The notes under the pieces are model-generated. The model worked only from the letters and a program-made list of their open reading frames with translations, ran no database searches and had not been told where the DNA came from. Both the position numbers and the translations under genes were made by a program. A stretch of 64,000 nucleotides of DNA from DATARH01 sp036489765 (GTDB lineage: Bacteria; Pseudomonadota; Alphaproteobacteria; ATCC43930; CGMCC-115725). Positions 49,545 through 56,620 of this stretch are shown here, in pieces. Location: positions 1 through 64,000 of the forward strand of contig DASXFE010000087.1 in NCBI GenBank assembly GCA_036489765.1. Reading direction: 5' to 3'. Every line of letters starts with the position of its first letter. The stretch's first letter is position 1.

Positions 49545-51446
49545 ATGACGCGGCGCCGGATCGTGCTGCTCGCGGTGGTGGTCTTGGCGCTGGGCGGGGC
49601 GGCGATGCTGGTGCCGCTCAACAGCCTGCGCGGGCCGATCGAGACGGCGGCGAGCCGGGCGCTCGATCGCCAAGTCCGGGTCGCCGGGTCGCTGCATCTG
49701 ACGTTGTTTCCCGAGTTCGGCATTTCGCTGAAGAACGTGTCGATCGCCAATTCGGCGGGCGCGCACGACCCCGAGATGGTGACGGTCGGCAAGATCATCG
49801 TCGGCGCCAGGCTGATGCCGTTGCTGTCGGGTCGGCTGGTGACGACCAAGATCGTTCTGAAACGGCCCGTCATCCACCTCGAGCTCGGAAAAGATGGCGT
49901 CGCCAATTGGCAGTTTGGCGCGCGCACCCAAGGGCTTGCGGAAAATCCCTTCAGCGACGGCCGGCTCGGCATCAAAGACGCGCGCATCGAGAACGGCGAG
50001 GTGACCTATTTCGACGCCGCTATCGGCAAGACGCAGACGCTGAGCGCCGTGTCGCTGACGCTGGCGATGGCCGGGTCGAAGGAAGCGGGGCACAAGCTGA
50101 CCGTGGAGGGCACGGCGACACATCAATCGGTGCCGCTTCAGCTCGCGGCCTCGCTCGACGATCTTGACGGGTTCATCAAGGGCGGGGCGAGCCAGGGCCG
50201 GGTTCGGGTCCGCTCGGCGATGGTCAATATCGATTTCACCGGACGGCTCGCCGTCGGCGGTGCGCTCGACGGCAAGCTTTCGCTCGATGCGCCGTCGTTG
50301 CGCCGGCTGGCCGGATGGGCCGGTCACCCGCTGCCGCCGGGGAACGGGCTCGGCGCCGTCACAGTGACGGCCGCGGTCCGGGGAAAGGACGGGGTCTACA
50401 CGCTGTCGAAAGCCGATATCGGGCTCGACCGGATGAAGCTCGCCGGTACGCTGGCGATCGATGCGCGGCTCGCGGTGCCGTCGCTCAACGGCTCGCTCAG
50501 CGTCGACCGCCTCGATACCGGACCCTATCTCGCCCCCGGCAACGCCGAGGACGTGACCAAGGTGGCAAAGGCGCCCGACCGCAACACGCCGCTCGCGCTG
50601 GGGGCGCTGAAGAGCGCCGATGCCGACCTGAAGCTCGCGGTGGGCGGGCTCGTGCTGCCGGATTTCGAGATCGATCGGGCGGCAATCGCAGCCGTGTTGA
50701 AGAAGGGGATCCTGCAGGCGCAGCTCACCAGCTTTACGGCCTATGGCGGCAGCGGGAAGGGCACGGTGACGCTCGATCCCAGCGGCGCGTTACCGACCCT
50801 GCGCGCCGATATCGACATGAGCGGGGTCAGGGTCGAGGCCTTTCTCGCCGAGATGGCGGGAGTGCGGCGCATCGCCGGCAGCGGCGCCATCCGCCTCGAC
50901 ATCGCCTCGCGCGGGCGATCCGAGCTCGACATCGTCCGCAACCTGAGCGGCAAGGGTTCGCTGACGGTCGGCAACGGCTCGATCGCCGGCGCCGATTTGG
51001 GGGCGGTCGCCCGGCTCGTGCAATCGACGCTGACCGGAAGTTTCCTGACCGGCGCGGTCGGCGACAACGCGCGCACAGCGTTCGGCACCCTGTCGGCGTC
51101 GTTCACGATCGAGGGCGGCATCGTGCGGGTCGGCGCGCTGCGGCTCGTCAACCCGGTCGTCGAGATGACCGGGGCCGGCACGATCAACCTCGCCACGCGG
51201 CAGATCGATTTCCGCTTCGAGCCGCACGCGCTCCAAGGGATGCCGGGCCTCAACCTCGTCGATATCGGCATCCCGTTCTACGTCCGCGGCTCTTGGGACC
51301 ATCCCAGCTTCGCCCCCGACACCGCCGGCCTCGCGAAAGGCATCGTCGGCACGGTCGGCGGCCTCGGCAGCAAGGCGGTGGGCCTGCCCGGCGAGGTTCT
51401 GAAGGCGCCCGGCGACGTGCTGCACTCGCTGCTCGGGGGGAATTAG
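49545..51446 (+). CDS. AsmA family protein
   Basis: A 633-residue envelope protein with one N-terminal membrane anchor (RIVLLAVVVLALGGAAMLVP) and a long periplasmic beta-rich body of the AsmA/TamB type. The AsmA opening reads LDRQVRVAGSLHLTLFPEFG and the C-terminal AsmA_2 region has VEMTGAGTINLATRQIDFRF and GIPFYVRGSWDHPSFAPD. AsmA-like proteins are thought to carry phospholipids between inner and outer membranes. GAGGAGGG precedes the ATG. No partner genes adjacent. Confidence 0.92.
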   Translation: MTRRRIVLLAVVVLALGGAAMLVPLNSLRGPIETAASRALDRQVRVAGSLHLTLFPEFGISLKNVSIANSAGAHDPEMVTVGKIIVGARLMPLLSGRLVTTKIVLKRPVIHLELGKDGVANWQFGARTQGLAENPFSDGRLGIKDARIENGEVTYFDAAIGKTQTLSAVSLTLAMAGSKEAGHKLTVEGTATHQSVPLQLAASLDDLDGFIKGGASQGRVRVRSAMVNIDFTGRLAVGGALDGKLSLDAPSLRRLAGWAGHPLPPGNGLGAVTVTAAVRGKDGVYTLSKADIGLDRMKLAGTLAIDARLAVPSLNGSLSVDRLDTGPYLAPGNAEDVTKVAKAPDRNTPLALGALKSADADLKLAVGGLVLPDFEIDRAAIAAVLKKGILQAQLTSFTAYGGSGKGTVTLDPSGALPTLRADIDMSGVRVEAFLAEMAGVRRIAGSGAIRLDIASRGRSELDIVRNLSGKGSLTVGNGSIAGADLGAVARLVQSTLTGSFLTGAVGDNARTAFGTLSASFTIEGGIVRVGALRLVNPVVEMTGAGTINLATRQIDFRFEPHALQGMPGLNLVDIGIPFYVRGSWDHPSFAPDTAGLAKGIVGTVGGLGSKAVGLPGEVLKAPGDVLHSLLGGN

Positions 51447-51461
51447 CGGGGCCGGGTGCCA

Positions 51462-51797
51462 CTAGCCAATCAGCCCCATCACGAAGGTTATGGCTGTATC
51501 CACTCGGGCCATCTCGTCCGCGGTGAGGCGGCCGATCGAGGCACCAATACGCCGACGTAGAACCGTCATCGGTTTATCGACCATTACCTGCGAGCGCAGT
51601 CGGAGGCCATTGGTTTCGCTTGGCTCAATCGTGACCCGAAAAATGCGACCCGCGATCACCTCAGACGTCATCTGACAGACCACCACGGAAAGGTGAGAGT
51701 CGGGCAGGATGTCACTCTGAACGACAACCGCTGGTCGTGGCTTGCCGAAATCTCCGAAGGTCGCAACGGTTACGACGTCACCACGGCGTATCGGCAT
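51462..51797 (-). CDS. PemK/MazF-family type II toxin (endoribonuclease)
   Basis: A 111-residue toxin of the PemK/MazF/CcdB-like fold that would cleave mRNA. It begins MPIRRGDVVTVATFGDFGKP with the usual RPAVVVQSD strand, has RSQVMVDKPMTVLRRRIGA (catalytic Ser/Thr region) and ends in the C-terminal helix ADEMARVDTAITFVMGLI. Its start lies inside the end of the antitoxin gene (20-base overlap), standard for co-regulated pairs. The pair appears complete. Confidence 0.9.
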   Translation of the reverse strand: MPIRRGDVVTVATFGDFGKPRPAVVVQSDILPDSHLSVVVCQMTSEVIAGRIFRVTIEPSETNGLRLRSQVMVDKPMTVLRRRIGASIGRLTADEMARVDTAITFVMGLIG

Positions 51798-51990
51798 CGA
51801 ATTCGGACACGGCTTCGATCCACCTCATCGCCTCTTCCTCGTCCTCAGGATTGAGCATGGCCACCTCAGCGGCAACCTGCCTTCTGAACTCCTCGGAGCG
51901 AGCGTCAGGAACCACGAGCCTCAATTCCCGCAGTCCCTTCGCGCGGCGTCGCTCGCGCATTGCCTTCATCCTCTCGGCGGGAACCGCCAA
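51778..51990 (-). CDS. Antitoxin of the PemK/MazF pair
   Basis: A 70-residue protein with a basic N-terminal DNA-binding part (AERMKAMRERRRAKGLRELR) and an acidic C-terminal tail (AMLNPEDEEEAMRWIEAVSE) expected to wrap the toxin. The start is a TTG with a near-perfect AGGAGG site five bases before it. A later ATG at 51969 would drop basic residues. It precedes and overlaps the toxin gene and probably represses its own promoter near 52000-52025. Confidence 0.85.
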   Translation of the reverse strand: MAVPAERMKAMRERRRAKGLRELRLVVPDARSEEFRRQVAAEVAMLNPEDEEEAMRWIEAVSEFDADTPW

Positions 51991-52047
51991 CCGAACCTCC
52001 TACTATACGAAATCAATATGTAACGCGTTACCCTGGGTCCTTCAATC

Positions 52048-52824
52048 CTAGCGGTTCTTCCAATCCGGCCGGCGCTTCTCGGAAAACGCCTTCGGGCCCT
52101 CGATGTAGTCTTCGCTCGCGAGGTTGGCGGCGACGGCGGGGTAGGTGGTGCGCATCGCGGCGGCGAGGGTGGGCTCGTCGAGGCTGCGATAGACCGATTG
52201 CTTCGAGGCTCGGATCGCCATCGGCGAGCACTCGAGGATCTGGGCGGCCCAGCGCTTCGCCGCGGCGACCGCTTCCCCCGGTGGCACCACCTCGTTGACG
52301 AAGCCCATCTGATAGCCCTCCTGTGCGGAGACGCGGCGGCCGGTGAGGATCATGCCGAGCGCCCATTTCTGCGGAATCATCCGCGGCAGTCGGTGGACGC
52401 CGCTGCCGGCGATGAGGCCGACGCGGGGCTCGGGCAGGGCGAAGACCGCGTTTTCTGCGGCGATGATGATGTCGCAGGCGAGCGCCGTCTCGAACCCGCC
52501 GCCCATCGCGATGCCGTTGACCGCGGCGATCAGCGGCTTTTCGAGGTCGAAGCGGCTCGTGATACCGGCGAACCCGGTCTTTGGCCGGGGGCCGCGGCGG
52601 CCGGCGGCCTGGATCTTGAGGTCGTTGCCGGCCGAGAAGGCGCGCTCGCCGGTGCCGGTGATGATGCCGACCCACAGCTCGGGATCGGCGGCGAACTCGT
52701 TCCAGATCGCGTCGAACTCCCAATGCGCCTCGCTGTGCAGCGCGTTCAGCACCTCGGGCCGGTTGATCGTGACGATGCGCAGCCGCCCCTCGTCCTCGAC
52801 CTTGCAGAAACGGTACTCGGCCAT
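52048..52824 (-). CDS. Enoyl-CoA hydratase/isomerase (crotonase family)
   Basis: A 258-residue crotonase-fold enzyme. The oxyanion-hole segments are GERAFSAGNDLKIQAAG and AAVNGIAMGGGFETALACDI, followed by PEPRVGLIAGSGVHRLPRMI. The glutamates of a classical hydratase are represented by a Glu in GGGFE and a Val/Gly pair in the second site (PRVGLIAGSG), so hydratase activity is uncertain and another crotonase reaction is possible. A GAGGAGAG site sets the ATG at 52824. The TetR gene upstream may regulate it. Confidence 0.87.
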   Translation of the reverse strand: MAEYRFCKVEDEGRLRIVTINRPEVLNALHSEAHWEFDAIWNEFAADPELWVGIITGTGERAFSAGNDLKIQAAGRRGPRPKTGFAGITSRFDLEKPLIAAVNGIAMGGGFETALACDIIIAAENAVFALPEPRVGLIAGSGVHRLPRMIPQKWALGMILTGRRVSAQEGYQMGFVNEVVPPGEAVAAAKRWAAQILECSPMAIRASKQSVYRSLDEPTLAAAMRTTYPAVAANLASEDYIEGPKAFSEKRRPDWKNR

Positions 52825-52849
52825 CGCGCGTCTCTCCTCATTTCTCCCT

Positions 52850-52930
52850 CCACCGGGCTTGTCCCGGTGGTCCACGTCTTTGGCAATGAGGACGGTTGCA
52901 AGACGTGGGTGGCCGGGTCAAGCCCGGCCA
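52850..52930. repeat. Intergenic inverted repeat, CCACCGGGCTTGTCCCGGTGG type
   Basis: CCACCGGGCTTGTCCCGGTG and TGGCCGGGTCAAGCCCGGCC form two similar hairpins at the ends, and TCCACGTCTT is inverted as AAGACGTGG between them. It separates the TetR and crotonase genes on the minus strand. Elements of this CGGGCTTGTCCCGG type are common between genes in alphaproteobacteria. Confidence 0.75.
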
Positions 52931-52939
52931 AGGGGAAAA

Positions 52940-53536
52940 TCAGGGGTGCAGGCGCAACACCGTGTCGGCGGCGGCGGCGGCGCGGCGGGCGATATCGCGG
53001 TCGGTCGGCGGGTCGGCGACGCGGAGGAGGAGGCCGATCATCAGGTCGCCCCACAGGAGCGCGCGGTATTCGTCGCCGATCTCGGCGGCATCGCCGGGGC
53101 CGACGAGTCCGGCGGTTTGGGCCTCGGTGAAGAGCGTGGTAAGGGTCGCGCGGGTGGCGTCGCGGCCGCTTTCGCTGAGAACGCGCGCGAGTTCCGGCGA
53201 GCGTTCCGCCTCGGAGACGCCGAGGCGCATCATTGCCAGTACCGGTGGGGCGCTCGCTTCGCGCAGCAGGTTTTCGCCGAAACGCACGAGCGTGTCGCGC
53301 AGCCCGGCCCGGTCGCCCGGCGTCGGCAAGTCGCCGGGCGGGCGCATGCGATCGGTGCGGGTGGCAATGCAGGCGACGAGGATCGCCTGCTTGCTGCCGA
53401 AGAGAGCGTACAGCTCGCGCTTCGACACCTTCGCCCGCGTCGCGATGTCGAGCGTGCTGGTACCGGCGTAGCCCTGCTCGGTAAAGGCCTCGAACGCCGC
53501 CCGCAGGATGCGGCCTCGGGCCGGCGTTTCCGGCAT
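52940..53536 (-). CDS. TetR/AcrR family transcriptional regulator
   Basis: A 198-residue regulator. The N-terminal helix-turn-helix is RILRAAFEAFTEQGYAGTST then LDIATRAKVSKRELYALFGS, and the C-terminal ligand domain is helical and Ala/Leu-rich. The start follows a 20-bp palindrome by 14 bases, the likely autoregulatory site. The crotonase gene downstream may be part of the regulon. Ligand unknown. Confidence 0.92.
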   Translation of the reverse strand: MPETPARGRILRAAFEAFTEQGYAGTSTLDIATRAKVSKRELYALFGSKQAILVACIATRTDRMRPPGDLPTPGDRAGLRDTLVRFGENLLREASAPPVLAMMRLGVSEAERSPELARVLSESGRDATRATLTTLFTEAQTAGLVGPGDAAEIGDEYRALLWGDLMIGLLLRVADPPTDRDIARRAAAAADTVLRLHP

Positions 53537-53550
53537 GTCTCGGACTCCTC

Positions 53551-53570
53551 ACGGTACTGAAAGGTACCGT
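53551..53570. promoter_or_regulatory. Palindromic operator candidate upstream of tetR-type gene
   Basis: ACGGTACTGAAAGGTACCGT has perfect 7-bp arms (ACGGTAC/GTACCGT) around a six-base spacer, a typical size for a TetR-dimer site. It is 14 bases upstream of the regulator's start codon, so it likely overlaps the promoter or leader. Confidence 0.65.
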
Positions 53571-53577
53571 AGCACAG

Positions 53578-55782
53578 TCAGAACTCCTTGGTGAGGCTCA
53601 GAAAGGCGGTGCGGCGGGGGCCGTACTGGTCGGCGAAGACGCCGATCCCGGTCTGGCTGCGCAGCAGGTAGATCTCGTCGAGGAGGTTGACGACGCTGAG
53701 CCGAATCGTCACCGGCCCGCCCGGCGCGTTGGCAAAGCGGTGGGTGATGCTGAGGTTGACCTGCTCGTAGGACGGCACGGTTTCGCCGTTGAACTGGGTG
53801 TCATTGTCCGGCTGGCTGCGCAGCCCCGACCCGGCGATCACATCGGCGGCAAAGCGTGTCCCTTCCCATGTGTAGGCGACGCCGCCCGAGGCGGTATAGA
53901 GCTGGCTGTGGTCGGTATTGACGAGCATGCCGTCGGCCGAGGCGAGGTCGGACGGGCTGAAGTTGAACTGCGCCGAGTCGATGCCCTCCGCCTTCTGCTT
54001 GGCGACCGCCAAATTGCCGTAGAAATCGAAGGCGCCGAGCGTGTAGTCGGTGGTCAGCTCGATGCCCTGGTTGATGCCCATGTGGTAGTTGAACGGCGTC
54101 AGGATCACCGGCGCGCCGAACTGGCCTTCGTCGAGCAGGTTGCGGGAATATTTGTAATAGGCGTCGACCCCCGCCTTGAGGCCCGGGAGCAAATCCTGCG
54201 TGACGCCGACATCGAAATATTGCGCGCGCTCGTTCTTGATCGGGCCGTTGGTCGTGACGGCCGGCGCGGCGCTGGTGCCGGCGTAGCGCGCGAGGTTCTG
54301 CGTCGGCACGAGTTCCTGCGGCGGCGGGGTGAAATAGCTGGCATAGCCGGCGTGGAGAGTTGTCGACGGGGTCGCGTTCCATACCACGCTGAGGCGCGGG
54401 CTCACCTGGCTCCCCGTCGTGTAGCCGTTGACCACGTCGAAGCGCAGGCCCGGGTTGATCGTCAGCGTGTCGAGCACCTTCCATTCGTCGTGCGCATAGG
54501 CGCTGTAGGCAAAACCGGTCTTGGCGCTCGATGCGGCGACGTCGCTGGTCGTCGTCGCGAAGATCGGGTTGCCGGAGGGATCGGTGCCGGTCTGGTCGAG
54601 CACGACCGAGTTCGTGTTGCTGGTCACGTGCTCTTCGGTGAGCAGAATCCCGCCCCGCAGCGTGTGCGCGGCGTTGAGGCGATAGGTGAACTCGCCTTGC
54701 AGGTTGTTGGCCCAGCTCGTGCGCGAGGCATCTTCGCCGATGCCGTTGAAGGCGAGGTCGCCCAACAGGTCGGGGTGGTAGTGCAGCGTGCTGTACTTCG
54801 TCACCGCCGAAAGCTGGAAGTCGAGCGGACCCTCGGAGTGGAGGAACGAGGCGGCCGCAGATTTGCTTGTCTCGGTCTGGTGCTCGTTGAGGTTGGCCGA
54901 GTTGAAGGAAGCGGACGGGATGTCGTTGATCGCGGCGATGCCGGTGAGGGTCGGCTGTCCCGGATTGTCCGCGATCTGGAACTGCGAGCCGAACTCACCG
55001 GCCATAAAGCTGACCTTGTTGTTGGGGTCGAGGATCTTTTCGAGATAAGCGAAATCGTGCGTCTGCTCGCTCTTGTCGTGGAGCTGGTTGTAGGCGGGAG
55101 TGACACCGTTGATGCCGTGATCGGTCAACAGGTAGTCGCCGGAGAAGTAGTAGTTCCACCCCTGCGCCGCGCCCGCGTATTCGAGGCTCGGGTCGAACGT
55201 GCCCTGGCTGCCGCCGGATAGCGTGATCGCGCCCCCCGGCTCGAACAGCCCGCTCTTCGACTGGATGTCGACGATGCCGGCGGTCCGCAAGCCGTATTGC
55301 GCCGGCAGGGCGCCGGTGATCAGCGTCATCGAGTCGACGAAGCGGGTACTGAGGTCCTGCCCGAAAAAGCTGACCCCATCGGGAAGGATCACTCCGTCGA
55401 TCCGATACTGCACGTTGAGGTGCTCGTTGCGGACGTGGAGACCGCTGTTGGCGGCGTTATCCTGGTCGACGCCCGGCATCTGCAGGATCGCGTCGTTGAT
55501 CGGCGTATTGGAGCCGCCCGGCAGGTCCTGGATCGCGTCGTGGGTCAGTTTGTAGGTCGAGGCGCCGGTCCGCGGCTCGATATTGACGCGCGCGGTGTTG
55601 AGCTGGGTGGCGACGACTTCGATGTCGGGCAGTGTCACCGCCTCGCCCTGGTCGGCGGGTGCGGCCGCGCCGCCTAGGGCGAGGGAAGGGGCGGTGTCGT
55701 CGGCAAAAGCAGGGGCGGACAGCGCGCACGCGAGGGCGGCCGCAGCCGCGCCGCGCCCGGCGGTCCACAAGGATCGGGACAT
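53578..55782 (-). CDS. TonB-dependent outer-membrane receptor
   Basis: A 734-residue 22-strand outer-membrane transporter. After a signal peptide (GAAAAALACALSAPAFADDT) comes a TonB-box-like region with LPDIEVVATQ, the plug domain (PINDAILQMPGVDQDNAANS, then YRIDGVILPDG and GALPAQYGLRTAGIVDIQSK), and a beta-barrel ending in a terminal Phe (TAFLSLTKEF). The ligand may be a metal complex, inferred from the DUF2946-like gene immediately upstream and the palindrome ahead of both. The ligand is not established. Confidence 0.93.
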   Translation of the reverse strand: MSRSLWTAGRGAAAAALACALSAPAFADDTAPSLALGGAAAPADQGEAVTLPDIEVVATQLNTARVNIEPRTGASTYKLTHDAIQDLPGGSNTPINDAILQMPGVDQDNAANSGLHVRNEHLNVQYRIDGVILPDGVSFFGQDLSTRFVDSMTLITGALPAQYGLRTAGIVDIQSKSGLFEPGGAITLSGGSQGTFDPSLEYAGAAQGWNYYFSGDYLLTDHGINGVTPAYNQLHDKSEQTHDFAYLEKILDPNNKVSFMAGEFGSQFQIADNPGQPTLTGIAAINDIPSASFNSANLNEHQTETSKSAAASFLHSEGPLDFQLSAVTKYSTLHYHPDLLGDLAFNGIGEDASRTSWANNLQGEFTYRLNAAHTLRGGILLTEEHVTSNTNSVVLDQTGTDPSGNPIFATTTSDVAASSAKTGFAYSAYAHDEWKVLDTLTINPGLRFDVVNGYTTGSQVSPRLSVVWNATPSTTLHAGYASYFTPPPQELVPTQNLARYAGTSAAPAVTTNGPIKNERAQYFDVGVTQDLLPGLKAGVDAYYKYSRNLLDEGQFGAPVILTPFNYHMGINQGIELTTDYTLGAFDFYGNLAVAKQKAEGIDSAQFNFSPSDLASADGMLVNTDHSQLYTASGGVAYTWEGTRFAADVIAGSGLRSQPDNDTQFNGETVPSYEQVNLSITHRFANAPGGPVTIRLSVVNLLDEIYLLRSQTGIGVFADQYGPRRTAFLSLTKEF

Positions 55783-55849
55783 CAGTCACCTCGTGTCGAT
55801 GCAATTTCGCGGCGAAGGCCGCGGGCGAAATCAACGGGTCATTGCGGCA

Positions 55850-56185
55850 TCAACAGAGAGGTGGGGCGCGGGCGCGGAAGGCGAGCGCGAGCGCGCCGGC
55901 GGTGAAATCGGCATCGTGCGGTTCGGGTGACGCGGCGAGCGGCGGTGGCGCCGGGGCAAACAGCGCCTCCGGCGTCGCCGCGCCCTGATGGTGCAGGGTC
56001 TGACAGATTTCGCAGCCGTCTGCATCGGCGCCGGGCGGCGTCGGCGTGACGCCGTGCGGCATGCTGGCGACCGTGTGAGCGAGCCGGCCCGCAAATGCCA
56101 GGTCGTGGTAATGCCAGCCGAAGAGCACCGCCTGGAACAGGATCGCGGCGACACCGATCAGCGCCGTCAGGCGCCGGTTTCTCAT
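55850..56185 (-). CDS. DUF2946-like small membrane/periplasmic protein
   Basis: A protein of about 111 residues with an N-terminal hydrophobic helix (LTALIGVAAILFQAVLFGWH), several histidines (HYHDLAFAGRLAH) and a CEICQTLHHQG motif, as in DUF2946 proteins found beside TonB receptors and copper genes. The ATG at 56185 is a choice; 56209 (ATG) and 56245 (TTG, inside the palindrome) are alternatives. It precedes the receptor gene on the same strand and likely shares its promoter. Confidence 0.75.
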   Translation of the reverse strand: MRNRRLTALIGVAAILFQAVLFGWHYHDLAFAGRLAHTVASMPHGVTPTPPGADADGCEICQTLHHQGAATPEALFAPAPPPLAASPEPHDADFTAGALALAFRARAPPLC

Positions 56186-56237
56186 ATCGTTCGCATAGGG
56201 GGCGAGCATCGCCGGCAGCCTAGGGCGGGCCTCGATA

Positions 56238-56258
56238 TAACGCAAACTATTTGCGTTA
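56238..56258. promoter_or_regulatory. Perfect 9-bp inverted repeat, candidate metalloregulator site
   Basis: TAACGCAAA CTA TTTGCGTTA is a perfect palindrome with a 3-base centre. It lies upstream of the DUF2946-like gene and the TonB receptor, and 168 bases from the first kdp peptide on the other side. Its layout (TTTGCG-type arms of 9 with a short A/T centre) is like Fur-family sites, which suggests control by metal status, but the factor is not known. Confidence 0.65.
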
Positions 56259-56425
56259 AGCGCTCTCGAAAGACCGCAAATTTATATGAGTTCTTTATCT
56301 CGCCGTGCCTGGCGCCCTCTCGAATTTATATCGGCTTCCCCTGATGTTTGACCGCGAGCCGGCGGGCAGCGGTCGAGCGCGCCGTGGCGGGTTTGGCGTT
56401 GGGGCTTGGGGAACGGAGGGTGTCG

Positions 56426-56509
56426 ATGTTCGACGCGATCTACCTGGCGGTCGGTTTCGCCTTTCTGGCGGTGACCGTCTTTTACGTCGTCGCCTGCGAC
56501 CGGCTTTAG
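56426..56509 (+). CDS. 27-residue membrane peptide at the head of the kdp operon
   Basis: A tiny single-helix protein, MFDAIYLAVGFAFLAVTVFY then VVACDRL, preceded by GGAGGG. Similar peptides ending in ACDRL occur directly upstream of kdpF in other bacteria, so I take it as real although it is far below usual gene-calling limits. It starts the kdp transcript, 11 bases before kdpF. A role in stabilising the Kdp complex or sensing is possible but unproved. Confidence 0.75.
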   Translation: MFDAIYLAVGFAFLAVTVFYVVACDRL

Positions 56510-56520
56510 GAGCCCGTTCG

Positions 56521-56610
56521 ATGATCCTCGATTTCGCGCTCGGCGGCGCCGTGACCATCGGCCTTTTGCTCTATCTCGTCTACGCGCTCGTGCGCCCCGA
56601 ACGGTTTTAA
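56521..56610 (+). CDS. kdpF: Potassium-transporting ATPase subunit F
   Basis: A 29-residue single-pass peptide (MILDFALGGAVTIGLLLYLV then YALVRPERF) that stabilises the KdpABC complex. The YALVRPERF end is the family signature. TAGGAGCC overlapping the previous stop is its ribosome site. It is 10 bases before kdpA. Confidence 0.93.
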   Translation: MILDFALGGAVTIGLLLYLVYALVRPERF

Positions 56611-56620
56611 GGAGCTCCCG

